Of a stretch of 64,000 nt of DNA, positions 33,984-42,005 are shown piece by piece. Each line of letters opens with the position of its first letter. Within the stretch, counting starts at the first letter, position 1. The notes under the pieces were generated by a model. That model was not told where the DNA came from. It did not search any database and was given only the letters and a program-made list of their open reading frames with translations. The stretch comes from an uncultured Desulfovibrio sp. Its GTDB lineage: Bacteria > Desulfobacterota > Desulfovibrionia > Desulfovibrionales > Desulfovibrionaceae. The stretch lies in assembly GCA_900546145.1 (NCBI GenBank), contig URBN01000008.1, positions 1-64,000 on the forward strand, given 5' to 3'. Position numbers and translations under genes: made by a program.

Positions 33984-34793
33984 TCAGCAGGGCTGACAAA
34001 CGGGGATACGCTCAAGATCGTCCGGAACATATATATTTCCACCAAAATAACGCCGGCCTTCTTCTGTATACAGCCGCCGGCGCTGTTCCAGGGAATCGTC
34101 CTCCGTATGGTAAAGGATGACATTGCGCACCCCCATGCGGGCCGCGTTTTCGCAGGCTTCTTTCACCGTGGAATGCTTCTTCTCATGCGGGTTATACAGA
34201 GCGCTCTGCGCTTCAAGGCAGAAAGCCTCGTGCATGAGCCATGAGCTCCCCCTGGCATACTTCTCCCCGAACGAATTCAGAGGTTCGTCTCCGAGGCAGG
34301 TGAGGTTACCGCAGGGGAGTTCCATGGAAAAGCCAAACTGCTTCGCCTTCACGGAGTGAATGTCAAAGAAGACGGTCCTGTGTCCCAGGATCTCTTTTTC
34401 TTCACCGTCACCAACAGGAAGAAGATGCACACGGGACCCGATGAGTCTCGTCTCCTTCTCCCGAATCAGCATCATCACAAGGCTGCGGATGGTGTCCAGG
34501 AGTTCCGGGTGTGCGTACACAGTGAGGTCGCCAGTATAGGTGCCGCTGTTGATATCCTGGCAGATGGCGCGCACCATCCAGAGTATCCCGAGGATGTGGT
34601 CGAGATGCCTGTGGGTGACATAAATGGTATGGATTTCGTCCGGTGACACGCTGATCCGCCTGAGCTGCGCCAGTATTCCATTGCCGCCGCCACCGTCCAC
34701 GAGCAGGCGCTGCCCGCTTTCGCTGAGCAGGAAACAGGTGTTGAAACAGCGGGTGACCATGGCGCGGCCAGTGCCAAGCATGAGAATTTCCAT
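33984..34793 (-). CDS. MBL-fold metal-dependent hydrolase
   Basis: 269 residues from ATG 34793 (AGGGG upstream; an ATG at 34919 would add an unlikely N-terminus). The metallo-beta-lactamase motif THRHLDHILG (HxHxDH) is at about 60-70, with FNTCFLL and VDGGGG before it and LGDEPLN and LYHTEDD further on, an arrangement like RNase Z/arylsulfatase-type enzymes of the ElaC branch. The substrate is unknown. It is read toward lon on the minus strand, downstream of the sulfolactate-type operon but separated from it by a strong terminator. Confidence 0.8.
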   Translation of the reverse strand: MEILMLGTGRAMVTRCFNTCFLLSESGQRLLVDGGGGNGILAQLRRISVSPDEIHTIYVTHRHLDHILGILWMVRAICQDINSGTYTGDLTVYAHPELLDTIRSLVMMLIREKETRLIGSRVHLLPVGDGEEKEILGHRTVFFDIHSVKAKQFGFSMELPCGNLTCLGDEPLNSFGEKYARGSSWLMHEAFCLEAQSALYNPHEKKHSTVKEACENAARMGVRNVILYHTEDDSLEQRRRLYTEEGRRYFGGNIYVPDDLERIPVCQPC

Positions 34794-35221
34794 TATAAAA
34801 CCCCTTTTTTCAGGGTTACGTATTTTATAGTGAGGGCTCCGGAGCTCTTTGCCGGGAAGATTCCAATGCAGAGATATAGAAGGTTCAGCAGGAGTGCCAC
34901 GGTATGTGGACAGGCTCATTCCCTCACAAAACCTGGAGAGGAAGACTCCGCATGCCGCAGAGCGCAGCCGCCACCTGCTGGCTGTTCCCTGTCTGGCACA
35001 TTCCGGCGAAGTATCTTTTTAAGGATAAAAAACAAGGGGAGGAGGCACAGGGAGAGTAGACTGTGCCCCTCCCCTTCCGCAGAGGTAACTCTGCGGGCCA
35101 GCCACAGGCTGGAGGACGGAGGATGGCTTTGAGGGAGACTAAGTTATCGTATTGTTAAGGGGTATCCACCCTGTGGCTGTTCAATTTGCTGGCAGGAAAA
35201 GGCATCCGCAGTGGTGCGGAA
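34794..35221. other. Intergenic region with several hairpins
   Basis: No gene seen. Besides the operon terminator at 35026-35074 it holds CCGCAGAG/CTCTGCGG (about 35077-35096) and CCAGCC/GGCTGG (about 35099-35113). The part nearest 34793 should carry the promoter of the MBL gene; no sharp -35/-10 pair stands out. Confidence 0.4.
35026..35074 (-). terminator. Rho-independent terminator ending the suy-tct-lar operon
   Basis: On the minus strand GGGGAGGGGCACAG pairs with CTGTGCCTCCTCCCC (one bulge) around a 10-nt loop, followed by TTGTTTTTTA. It lies about 150 nt beyond the last operon gene. Confidence 0.8.
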
Positions 35222-35890
35222 TCATCTGATACGACAGCCCGTCTCATCGAGTTTTGCATGAAGCCAGGACAGATCCATCGTTCCGGATCTGTGGATGGCT
35301 TCAATTTTCTTTTGTGCTCTGTTGGCTATTTCCGTGGCCTTTTCCGCCACCCTGCAGGCTTCTCCCGGATGAATGGCAACCAGGCCGTCCAGATCTCCAA
35401 CAATAATGTCACCCGGTTCGACAACAACATTTCCCAGAGCAACGGGAACATTGATTTCACCGCATGCGTCCTTGTACGGACCATTAGGATTGACCGCACG
35501 TGCGTACACGGGAAAATCCAGCTCTCTGAGTCCGGCGAGATCACGCACAGCGCCGTCGATGACAAAACCGGCGAGACCGCGTTTCATGCAGTAGCTGGCC
35601 ATGACGTCACCGGTCACGGCGCGTTCTGTGTACCCTGCACAGGAAGCAACGATGACATCACCGGGCTGCGCTTTTTCTGCAGCATAATAAAGAAGGAGAT
35701 TCTCACTGGCGGGGAGGTTCACCGTGTACGCGATTCCCAGAATACGCGTACAGTTGAGGGGCTTGATCGAAGAAGGGAGCGCGGCATTTCGCCCGAGGGC
35801 ATCGCAGATATCCGGGACAGCCAGATGGGCGAACCGGTTCACCAGAGCGCTATCTGGACGGGAAATTTGTGTATTGATGGTGTATCTCAT
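35222..35890 (-). CDS. RraA-like/HMG aldolase-family protein
   Basis: 222 residues. Segments VPDICDALGRN, ENLLLYYAAEKAQPGDVIVA, GFVIDGAVRDLAGL and VVEPGDIIVGDLDGLVAI are typical of the RraA fold. The R-D pair in GAVRDL and the D in GDLDG correspond to metal- and pyruvate-contacting residues of 4-hydroxy-4-methyl-2-oxoglutarate aldolases, which also decarboxylate oxaloacetate; other members are RNase E inhibitors. The metabolic context favours an aldolase or decarboxylase over RraA. It is the last gene of the operon, 5 nt after the LarA-like gene. Confidence 0.8.
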   Translation of the reverse strand: MRYTINTQISRPDSALVNRFAHLAVPDICDALGRNAALPSSIKPLNCTRILGIAYTVNLPASENLLLYYAAEKAQPGDVIVASCAGYTERAVTGDVMASYCMKRGLAGFVIDGAVRDLAGLRELDFPVYARAVNPNGPYKDACGEINVPVALGNVVVEPGDIIVGDLDGLVAIHPGEACRVAEKATEIANRAQKKIEAIHRSGTMDLSWLHAKLDETGCRIR

Positions 35891-35895
35891 GATTT

Positions 35896-37146
35896 TCAGT
35901 CCTGCAGAAAAAACGTCGAATTTGCGTACGTGAGGATCCCGACCGTCATTTTCGGATTTTCTTCCAGCCAGGCATCAACCGCAGTCTGCGCGTCACCCTT
36001 GCGGAGGAGACAGCGCTTCAGATCAGATTCCGAGAGATCCGTGTGGAGAATGACTTCATGATTCAGAGCGGCTCTCGCAAAGAGAAAGGCCTTGTGCGCA
36101 CCCATGACGAACTTGCTGTGCCGGAAGTTTTCCATAAGCTCTTCCTGACTGTGGAAGCGTTCAACGTACTTTTCATATCGCTCATCGCCGATCCCCTGGG
36201 CGCACTGCGCGAGAAGCAGAATCTTCCCATGCGGAGCGACGCAGTGACGGCAGGCATCAAGGGCCTTCTGGGCCTGATAGAGGCAGATATCCTTGGGATA
36301 TCCTCCACAGGAAGCGATGACGATATCAAAAGGCCTTTCAAGACGCTGCCCGTACAGCGACTTCGTCATCAATGCGGCCTTTTCGAGAACCGCGGCCGGA
36401 TTGCCAACAAAAAGCGCTGCGATCTGCTTGTCAGAGGTGAGGACCACGTTGACAGCCACCCGGACGCCGGCGATTTCCCCGGCCTCGTTCATATCCAGCC
36501 GTACAGGGTTTGTGGCGATGTTGCCGGCATACGCCTCATCCCTGGTCATCATGCTGTGACTGTGGGTTATCATGTTCGCGGAAGCGCAGCCAACAACAAC
36601 GCCCTTGGCACCGCCCGTGCATCCCACAAACTGATGAATATCGACCATGCCCATGACGATTTTCAAATCAGCATCAGCGTAAGCCGCATTGATTTCAACA
36701 GGCGTTCCCCGGCTCGTCACGCCCATGTGACGCATGGGCGAAGTCTGGGCGTCATGGGAAACTACGCGGCAGCCCTGGAGATCCTCTGGAAGGATACGGA
36801 AAAGCTGCGCCTCATCGGGGCGGGGATGCAGCCCCCCGCCCACGACGATGGTCACGCGTTCATGAGGAAGATCGGGATACGTCCTGAAAATCTTCTCTAA
36901 GAGCGGAGGAAGAAGAAGTTTCGTTGGAAAGGGACGCGTTTCATCAGGAACGGCGATGGCAATGGAACCAGGAGCCGTCATGTCCTCAAACCGGGGACAG
37001 GACAGGGGAGAATTCAGCGCCCTGGAGAATTCCCCGAGGGGATCTTCCAGAGGCTGGGCGTGCCTGGGTTCAATAACTGTCACGTTCGCGTTTTCAGGCA
37101 GGGAAAGCGCGATTTTCCCTTTGCCGTATTTCAGGATGTACTGCAT
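35896..37146 (-). CDS. LarA-family nickel-dependent hydroxyacid racemase
   Basis: 416 residues from ATG 37146 (GAGGT six bases upstream; ATG 37158 is an alternative). Residues matching the nickel-pincer site of lactate racemase LarA are all in place: D68 and R71 in VPDETRP, H107 in GGGLHPRP, H171 in VDIHQFVG, K181 in GGAKGVVVG (the lysine that carries the cofactor) and a His in THSHS (195-197). Spacings equal or nearly equal those of Lactobacillus LarA (D72, R75, H108, H174, K184, H200). The family racemises or epimerises 2-hydroxyacids. Its place between a TTT transporter and the end of a sulfo-lyase operon suggests 3-sulfolactate as substrate. The cofactor-making larB, larC and larE are not in this window. 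Confidence 0.82.
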   Translation of the reverse strand: MQYILKYGKGKIALSLPENANVTVIEPRHAQPLEDPLGEFSRALNSPLSCPRFEDMTAPGSIAIAVPDETRPFPTKLLLPPLLEKIFRTYPDLPHERVTIVVGGGLHPRPDEAQLFRILPEDLQGCRVVSHDAQTSPMRHMGVTSRGTPVEINAAYADADLKIVMGMVDIHQFVGCTGGAKGVVVGCASANMITHSHSMMTRDEAYAGNIATNPVRLDMNEAGEIAGVRVAVNVVLTSDKQIAALFVGNPAAVLEKAALMTKSLYGQRLERPFDIVIASCGGYPKDICLYQAQKALDACRHCVAPHGKILLLAQCAQGIGDERYEKYVERFHSQEELMENFRHSKFVMGAHKAFLFARAALNHEVILHTDLSESDLKRCLLRKGDAQTAVDAWLEENPKMTVGILTYANSTFFLQD

Positions 37147-37176
37147 GCGTAACCTCATGAAGGAGGGGAAGCCAGC

Positions 37177-37638
37177 TTAAAAGAGAACGCCCGTGGGCGT
37201 CGGCACACTGAGCAGTTTGCAGAAGACAACCCACACAAGCACAGTGAAGACAACACCGAAGAGAGAACTCACGCCTAAAACATGCAGCTTTCCCCGGGAT
37301 TTATCGCACAGGGTGAACATGCTTATGATCATGAATACCACCGTGCTGACGAAGAACCCGATGAAGCTCACGCAGAAGGCATAGATGATGCCCGCTGCCG
37401 AAATATAGGCAACGCGCTTCCAGGCTACGTGTTCATCCGAGTGGGAATCACAGGAAAGTTTCCTGCGTTCCCAGAAACCCTTGATGACGAACCACAGCCC
37501 CCCGATGGCGATGAGGGCAAGCAGGGATTCAGGAAACACGCGGCTGATACCAGACAGTTCTTCAAGCTGGATATAAAAAACAAGAGCAATGACAAGAAAA
37601 CTTAATCCACAGAGAATATCATTCGTACTCTTATGCAT
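37177..37638 (-). CDS. tctB: TTT transporter small membrane subunit (TctB)
   Basis: 153 residues from ATG 37638 (GGGGGAG upstream, overlapping the tctA stop by 8 nt). Four membrane helices (about 8-28, 36-56, 80-100, 115-145) with the loose TctB pattern ILCGLSFLVIALVFYIQ and VFPESLLALIAIGGLWFV. It forms the small membrane part of a tripartite tricarboxylate-type uptake system with TctA and the binding protein TctC. Confidence 0.85.
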   Translation of the reverse strand: MHKSTNDILCGLSFLVIALVFYIQLEELSGISRVFPESLLALIAIGGLWFVIKGFWERRKLSCDSHSDEHVAWKRVAYISAAGIIYAFCVSFIGFFVSTVVFMIISMFTLCDKSRGKLHVLGVSSLFGVVFTVLVWVVFCKLLSVPTPTGVLF

Positions 37639-39163
37639 CTGTCGGCACTCCCCCGCGGCTTTTTCCGGAGCCGATTCTTTTTCTGAAGATGATAAACAAA
37701 GGCGTGGCCACAGAAAGAACAAGCGCGGCTATCAGGACTTTATTAATGACGCCTTCCGTCAGAACTTCCAGGAGGCCGCCGCTGACAGAGACAGAGAGAT
37801 CCAGACACTTACCAAGGTTTTCCTCAATCATGGGACCCAGGATTACACCAAGAGCCATGGCACCCGTGTCCATACCCAGTCTGCCGCCAAAATACCCGAC
37901 AAAACCGAAGGCCACGACGGTCCAGATATCAACCATGGAGTTGGCAATGGCGTACGCGCCTATGAAGGAGAGAACAACGATGCCTACAGCGATGAAAGTC
38001 AGCCTGATGGTCAGAAGCCTGGCCATGATGCGGCAGAGCAGGTAACCGATGGGAATAAGGAGAATATTGACGGCAAACTGTGAGAAAATGAAAGTATAGG
38101 TAAGATCGGGAGTTGCCGTGAAAATCTTGAAGCCGGGCTGAATGCCATGCGCCATGAGAGCGCCGAGGATAACTGCGGCCACTGCGCTGCCGGGAATGCC
38201 CAGCGTCAGCATGGGAATGAGGGAGCCGCCGATGACCGCGTTATTGGCACTTTCAGAAGAAGCAACGCCTTCAATGATGCCGGTACCGTACTTTGACGGA
38301 TCCTTGGCCCAGCGCTTGCTTTCGTTATAGGCAATGATGGAAGCGATTTCGCCGCCAGCACCTGGCAGCATGCCGATTGCCGTGCCGATGAGGGAGGAGC
38401 GAAGGAGAATCGTCTTGCAGCGCGTGACAAGATGTTTGAACGTTTTATAAAACACACCCTTATGGGGATGGTATTCCGCCACGAATTTTTTGTTGGATCC
38501 GAGCAGGAAGAGGACCTGTGAGAAGGAGAAAAGGCCAATCATACAGGGGATGACGGAAATACCCTGTGAAAGGGAATACGATCCAAAAGTGAAGCGCGGC
38601 GTTCCGGTATTCGGATCGAGGCCAATGGTCGAAACCAGAAGGCCGATGGCGCCGGAAACAATGCCCTTTCCCATATTGCCGGGGCTCATGACGGCGATGG
38701 TGCTCAGACCGAAAAGACAGAGCCAGAAATTTTCAGAACCTCCGAAACTGAGCGCGAAGTGAGCGAGCGGCCTGGCCAGACAGAGAAGGAAGATGACACC
38801 TATGAAACCACCTATGCCCGAGGAGATAAGGGAGGTGTAGAGGCCGACATCAGCTTCGCCCCGCTGCGTGAGCGGCCATCCGTCGAATGTCGTTGCGACG
38901 GATGAGGGAGTGCCCGGTGTACAGATGAGAATGGCCGAGTTTGCTCCACCATAGATAGCCCCCACGTAAATGGCGCCGAGCATGATAAGGCCCGACGTAG
39001 GATTCATGGCAAAGGTAACGGGGACCATAAGAGCGACACCCATGGTGGCAGAAAGGCCGGGAAGTGCTCCGGTAATAATGCCGCCCGTAAGCCCCAGGAG
39101 CATGAGACCGATATTAAATGGATCAATCAGGTTGAGTAAGGAAGGAAGAACATAATCAATCAT
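37631..39163 (-). CDS. tctA: TTT transporter large membrane subunit (TctA)
   Basis: 510 residues, about 11-12 membrane helices. Family motifs: GALPGLSATMGVALMVP near the N-terminus, GAIYVGAIYGGANSAILI with PGTPSSVATTFDG, and the second half repeat GMLPGAGGEIASIIAY and LGIPGSAVAAVILGAL. It is the ion-coupled permease of the TTT family, taking carboxylates and, in some bacteria, sulfonates. AGGAG lies before the ATG. It follows tctC after an intergenic terminator-like hairpin. Confidence 0.95.
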   Translation of the reverse strand: MIDYVLPSLLNLIDPFNIGLMLLGLTGGIITGALPGLSATMGVALMVPVTFAMNPTSGLIMLGAIYVGAIYGGANSAILICTPGTPSSVATTFDGWPLTQRGEADVGLYTSLISSGIGGFIGVIFLLCLARPLAHFALSFGGSENFWLCLFGLSTIAVMSPGNMGKGIVSGAIGLLVSTIGLDPNTGTPRFTFGSYSLSQGISVIPCMIGLFSFSQVLFLLGSNKKFVAEYHPHKGVFYKTFKHLVTRCKTILLRSSLIGTAIGMLPGAGGEIASIIAYNESKRWAKDPSKYGTGIIEGVASSESANNAVIGGSLIPMLTLGIPGSAVAAVILGALMAHGIQPGFKIFTATPDLTYTFIFSQFAVNILLIPIGYLLCRIMARLLTIRLTFIAVGIVVLSFIGAYAIANSMVDIWTVVAFGFVGYFGGRLGMDTGAMALGVILGPMIEENLGKCLDLSVSVSGGLLEVLTEGVINKVLIAALVLSVATPLFIIFRKRIGSGKSRGGVPTDA

Positions 39164-39219
39164 GCGAGAGGCTCCTAGCGTGCTATATTACGTTCAATAA
39201 AGTCCAGGGAACCCGTTGA

Positions 39220-39254
39220 TAAAAAAGTTGCGGACCGAAGAACCAGCCCGCAAC
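39220..39254 (-). terminator. Attenuating terminator between tctC and tctA
   Basis: On the minus strand GTTGCGG and CCGCAAC (39248-39254, 39227-39233) form a stem followed by six T residues and AT, about 11 nt past the tctC stop. Being internal to the operon, it likely lets only part of the transcripts pass, giving more binding protein than permease. Confidence 0.7.
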
Positions 39255-39264
39255 TTCACAAAGT

Positions 39265-40227
39265 CTACTTGATGAGGCCGTTTTCCTGCAGCAGCTTTTT
39301 ATCGACAACTTCGAGCGAGCGGATGTAGGCTTCAAGGGAAGCGGGGTCGAGATATTCAGCAGGCTGACCAGCCTTCTTCATATCTTCAAGATAGTCCGGA
39401 TCACTGCAGATCTTTTTGAGTGTGACGCGCAGGAACCGCACAGCCTCAGGATCAGTTCCCTTCGGGCAGGCGAAGATGCGGCGGATATCGGAAACCAGGT
39501 TTATGCCCTGTTCCTTCAGGGTGGGCACATCGGGAAGAAAAGCGTTGCGCTTCTCACTGGCAACGTTCAGGATGCGGAATTCGCTGATGGAACGCATGAT
39601 GTCGTTGATGTTGCCGAAAATAAGATCAACCTCTCCACCCAGGAGCGCCGCGTTCTGGTCAGCAGCTCCCTTATAAAAAACCTTCGTTATCTTGGCTTCA
39701 GGGAAGAGTTTGCAGAATTCCAGGTACATCAGATGATGGCCGCTGAGGGGTCCCACGAGGCCGACCTTCAGCTTATTGGGATTGCTCTTCGCGAAATCAA
39801 GAATTTCCTTGAAATTCTTGAACTTGCTGGTCTTAAGAACGGCCACGCACTGAGGATCATTGACGACCTGCGCCAGGTATTCATAACTGTCGGAAGTAAA
39901 AGCCGCCTTCTGGGAGAGTTCCTGCAGCACCATGTGCGGAAGATTCATTCCGCCGAATGTGTATCCGTCTTTGCTGGCTTTGGCGATTTCCGTGAAGCCA
40001 ATCATTCCGCCGGCGCCGGGCTTGTAGACAAATACCCAGGGCTGCTTGACGTACTTGTTCCAGTATTTCTGCATGATGCGGGCCTGTACGTCACTGGACC
40101 CACCGGCTGTAAAGGCAATGATCAGATTGACCGGTTTTTCAGGATAGGCAGCCCGGGCCGGACTGCTGACGGCAAAGGCGAGAGTGACGGCCATGGCAAG
40201 TGAGGTTAAGAACTTAAATGGGCGCAT
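39265..40227 (-). CDS. tctC: TTT transporter periplasmic binding protein (TctC/Bug family)
   Basis: 320 residues with a signal peptide (about 1-26, ending SSPARA). The mature start YPEKPVNLIIAFTAGGSSDVQARIM and VYKPGAGGMIGFTEIAKA, and later DLIFGNINDIM and FLPDVPTLKEQG, are Bug-family signatures; the two loops bind a carboxylate group. The ligand is probably the substrate of the adjacent sulfo-lyase. GGAGG precedes the ATG. Confidence 0.92.
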   Translation of the reverse strand: MRPFKFLTSLAMAVTLAFAVSSPARAAYPEKPVNLIIAFTAGGSSDVQARIMQKYWNKYVKQPWVFVYKPGAGGMIGFTEIAKASKDGYTFGGMNLPHMVLQELSQKAAFTSDSYEYLAQVVNDPQCVAVLKTSKFKNFKEILDFAKSNPNKLKVGLVGPLSGHHLMYLEFCKLFPEAKITKVFYKGAADQNAALLGGEVDLIFGNINDIMRSISEFRILNVASEKRNAFLPDVPTLKEQGINLVSDIRRIFACPKGTDPEAVRFLRVTLKKICSDPDYLEDMKKAGQPAEYLDPASLEAYIRSLEVVDKKLLQENGLIK

Positions 40228-40262
40228 TGGTGCCTCCGTATCCTTTTGAATGGGGGGGGTAA

Positions 40263-40293
40263 AATATCGGCCAGGAGAGCCCTGGCCGATATT
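40263..40293 (-). terminator. 13-bp hairpin between suyB and tctC
   Basis: AATATCGGCCAGG (40263-40275) and its perfect complement (40281-40293) form a 13-bp stem with a 5-nt loop; on the minus strand TTTTACC follows. It may attenuate transcription or protect the upstream suyAB message. Confidence 0.6.
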
Positions 40294-40304
40294 ACTGGCG
40301 GGCG

Positions 40305-41465
40305 TTAGGCGCTCTCGTACAGACGGGTCATGATGAATTCGCGGTGTCCGAGGACTTCAGCGCTCGTCATACGGCCGTTGCAGGTGCTGATGAGCATATC
40401 AAGCAGCTTGTCGCCGGCCTGATCGTAGTTCATCTCGCGGCGGAGGATGCCGGTCACGTCGACATCGATGTGCTCGCTCATGGTACGCAGGGTACGCGGG
40501 TTGCCGGTCAGCTTGATGACAGGCTCAATCGGGTTGCCGATAATGTTGCCCTGTCCCGTGGGGAAGAAGTGGGCAACATAACCGCCGGCGCAGAAAAGCG
40601 TCACGGCCTCAGCGGCAGCGGAAGAGGTGTCCATGAACCAGAGACCGGGGCCGGTGGGCGTTTCAGCCTTGTCGAGGCAGCCAACAATGGGAGCCTTGCG
40701 GCCAATCTTCTGAATGTTGCCAAGAGCCTTTTCTTCGATGGTGGTCAGGCCGCCTTCGATGTTGCCCTTGGTCGGCTGGGAGTCGCAAAGGTCATTGGTC
40801 TTGTGATCCTCGACAACCTTCTGGTAACGGTCGAAGAAAGCCTGGAACTTCTTGCGGACGTCATCATTGGCGCAACGGGCGGCAACGAGATGCTCACCGC
40901 CGGTCAGTTCCGTCGTTTCGCCGAAAGCGGTAGTGCAGCCGGCTTCGTAAAGTTTGTCAAAAGCATTGCCAACGGTCGGGTTGGCAGAAATGCCGGAAGT
41001 GGTGTCGGATTCACCGCATTTGCAGGAAACCCAGAGATCCTTGATGGGGCACTCAGTACGCTGCAGAGCCGTGGCATACTGCACGAATTCCTTGGCCTTC
41101 TTGGAAGCGGCGTTGATGGTGTCAAAGTCGCCGTGCTTTTCAATGCCGAAGCCGGCAACCGGCTTGCCGGTCTTGGCGATACCGTCGACCACACGCTGGG
41201 TCCACTGGGGCTCAATACCGATAACCACGCAGGCAGCAACGTTCGGATTGGAACCGGTGCCGATCAGCGTACGGAAATGGAGGTCAAGGTCGGCGCCGAA
41301 CTGCAGACGCCCGTAGGCATGAGGCAGGGCAATGGTTCCCTTGACGTTGTTGGCAACGGCCTCACAGGCAGCGTTGGAAAGGTCGTCAAGGGGAAGGATA
41401 ACAACATGATTGCGGATACCGACACGGCCGTTGTCACGGCGATAACCCATAAATGTCTTCTGCAT
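40305..41465 (-). CDS. suyB: (2R)-sulfolactate sulfo-lyase large subunit (SuyB-like)
   Basis: 386 residues from ATG 41465, preferred over GTG 41474 because AGAGGTGG lies eight bases upstream. It belongs to the UxaA/altronate dehydratase family but has the short ~390-residue form and segments I recall from SuyB: GYRRDNGRVGIRNHVVILPL, TLIGTGSNPNVAACVVIGIE, WVSCKCGESDTTSGISANPT, TEGGLTTIEEKALGNIQKIG-type (here IEGGLTTIEEKALG) and HFFPTGQGNIIGNPIEPVIK. The cysteines in CKCGESD fit the iron-dependent site of the family. With SuyA it splits 3-sulfolactate into pyruvate and sulfite. A sugar-acid dehydratase is the alternative. Confidence 0.8.
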   Translation of the reverse strand: MQKTFMGYRRDNGRVGIRNHVVILPLDDLSNAACEAVANNVKGTIALPHAYGRLQFGADLDLHFRTLIGTGSNPNVAACVVIGIEPQWTQRVVDGIAKTGKPVAGFGIEKHGDFDTINAASKKAKEFVQYATALQRTECPIKDLWVSCKCGESDTTSGISANPTVGNAFDKLYEAGCTTAFGETTELTGGEHLVAARCANDDVRKKFQAFFDRYQKVVEDHKTNDLCDSQPTKGNIEGGLTTIEEKALGNIQKIGRKAPIVGCLDKAETPTGPGLWFMDTSSAAAEAVTLFCAGGYVAHFFPTGQGNIIGNPIEPVIKLTGNPRTLRTMSEHIDVDVTGILRREMNYDQAGDKLLDMLISTCNGRMTSAEVLGHREFIMTRLYESA

Positions 41466-41467
41466 TT

Positions 41468-41752
41468 CTACCACCTCTTCGTTTTTACATTGTGAACATG
41501 CAGATGTTCGCCACGCTTGATGGGCTTAACAACTCTGCCGATATCGGTACCGTATTTAATAACGGTATCACCAACATTGAGATCCTTAAGGGCAATCTTA
41601 TGGCCGATCGGAATATCATCAAGAGTTGTGATCTGAATATCTGAATCACCATCCATGATCCAGCCGTTAAGCTTGTCTCCCTTTTTGACTCCTTCAACCA
41701 CGATGACACCAACTGAATCGCCGGGCTCGTGTACGATGAAATGAGTTGTCAT
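41468..41752 (-). CDS. suyA: (2R)-sulfolactate sulfo-lyase small subunit (SuyA-like, SAF domain)
   Basis: 94 residues, one SAF domain. VHEPGDSVGVIVVEGVKKGD, IPIGHKIALKDLNVGDTVIK and YGTDIGRVVKPI with the closing HLHVHNVKTKRW match SuyA more closely than the altronate dehydratase N-terminal part (which lacks the VVVEGV segment). AAGGAG is seven bases before the ATG. Its TAG is 2 nt before the suyB ATG, so the subunits are translationally coupled. It is the first gene behind the sigma-54 promoter at 41853-41868. Confidence 0.82.
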   Translation of the reverse strand: MTTHFIVHEPGDSVGVIVVEGVKKGDKLNGWIMDGDSDIQITTLDDIPIGHKIALKDLNVGDTVIKYGTDIGRVVKPIKRGEHLHVHNVKTKRW

Positions 41753-41852
41753 TTCGTACTCCTTAACTAACGTATATAAATAAAACCACCACTAACATAA
41801 AACGGCATGACAGGGATTAAACAGTAATCTGCATGCTGTTTGTTTATAAAAA

Positions 41853-41868
41853 AGCAATTCCCATGCCA
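41853..41868 (-). promoter_or_regulatory. Sigma-54 promoter for the suy operon
   Basis: The minus strand reads TGGCATGGGAATTGCT, matching TGGCAC-N5-TTGC with the invariant GG and GC exactly 10 nt apart. The predicted start of transcription is near 41842, about 90 nt upstream of suyA. The divergently encoded sigma-54 activator supports it. Confidence 0.82.
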
Positions 41869-41944
41869 CTCGTCGTTCTTTTCACAACCCACTGAATTTA
41901 TCTTTGTTTTTTTCAGAACAAGCTTATTTCAGGATTACCATGGT

Positions 41945-41968
41945 GCCCAAATTTAGTTAAACTTGGGC
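41945..41968. promoter_or_regulatory. Palindromic activator site
   Basis: GCCCAAATTT (41945-41954) and AAACTTGGGC (41959-41968) form an inverted repeat matching at 9 of 10 positions around AGTT. It lies about 80-100 nt upstream of the sigma-54 promoter, the usual place for an enhancer, and about 40 nt before the regulator gene, so it could serve both activation and autoregulation. A further GGGCAC half site occurs near 41997. Confidence 0.65.
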
Positions 41969-42005
41969 AAATAAATGACTAAAATTAAGCAGAGATGGGC
42001 ACAAG

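Noticed and set aside
33693..34244. Plus-strand frames after the lon terminator
   Set aside because: No ribosome site, odd composition, and overlap with the MBL gene; the minus strand is more protein-like.
40305..41752. Altronate or galactarate dehydratase (UxaAB/GarD) annotation
   Set aside because: Same superfamily, but the short separate subunits, the SuyA VVVEGV and KTKRW features, the TTT transporter and absence of any uronate pathway gene favour sulfolactate sulfo-lyase. It remains the main alternative.
41753..42005. Riboswitch in the suyA leader
   Set aside because: The ~90-nt leader has no conserved riboswitch core I recognise; regulation is better explained by the sigma-54 system.
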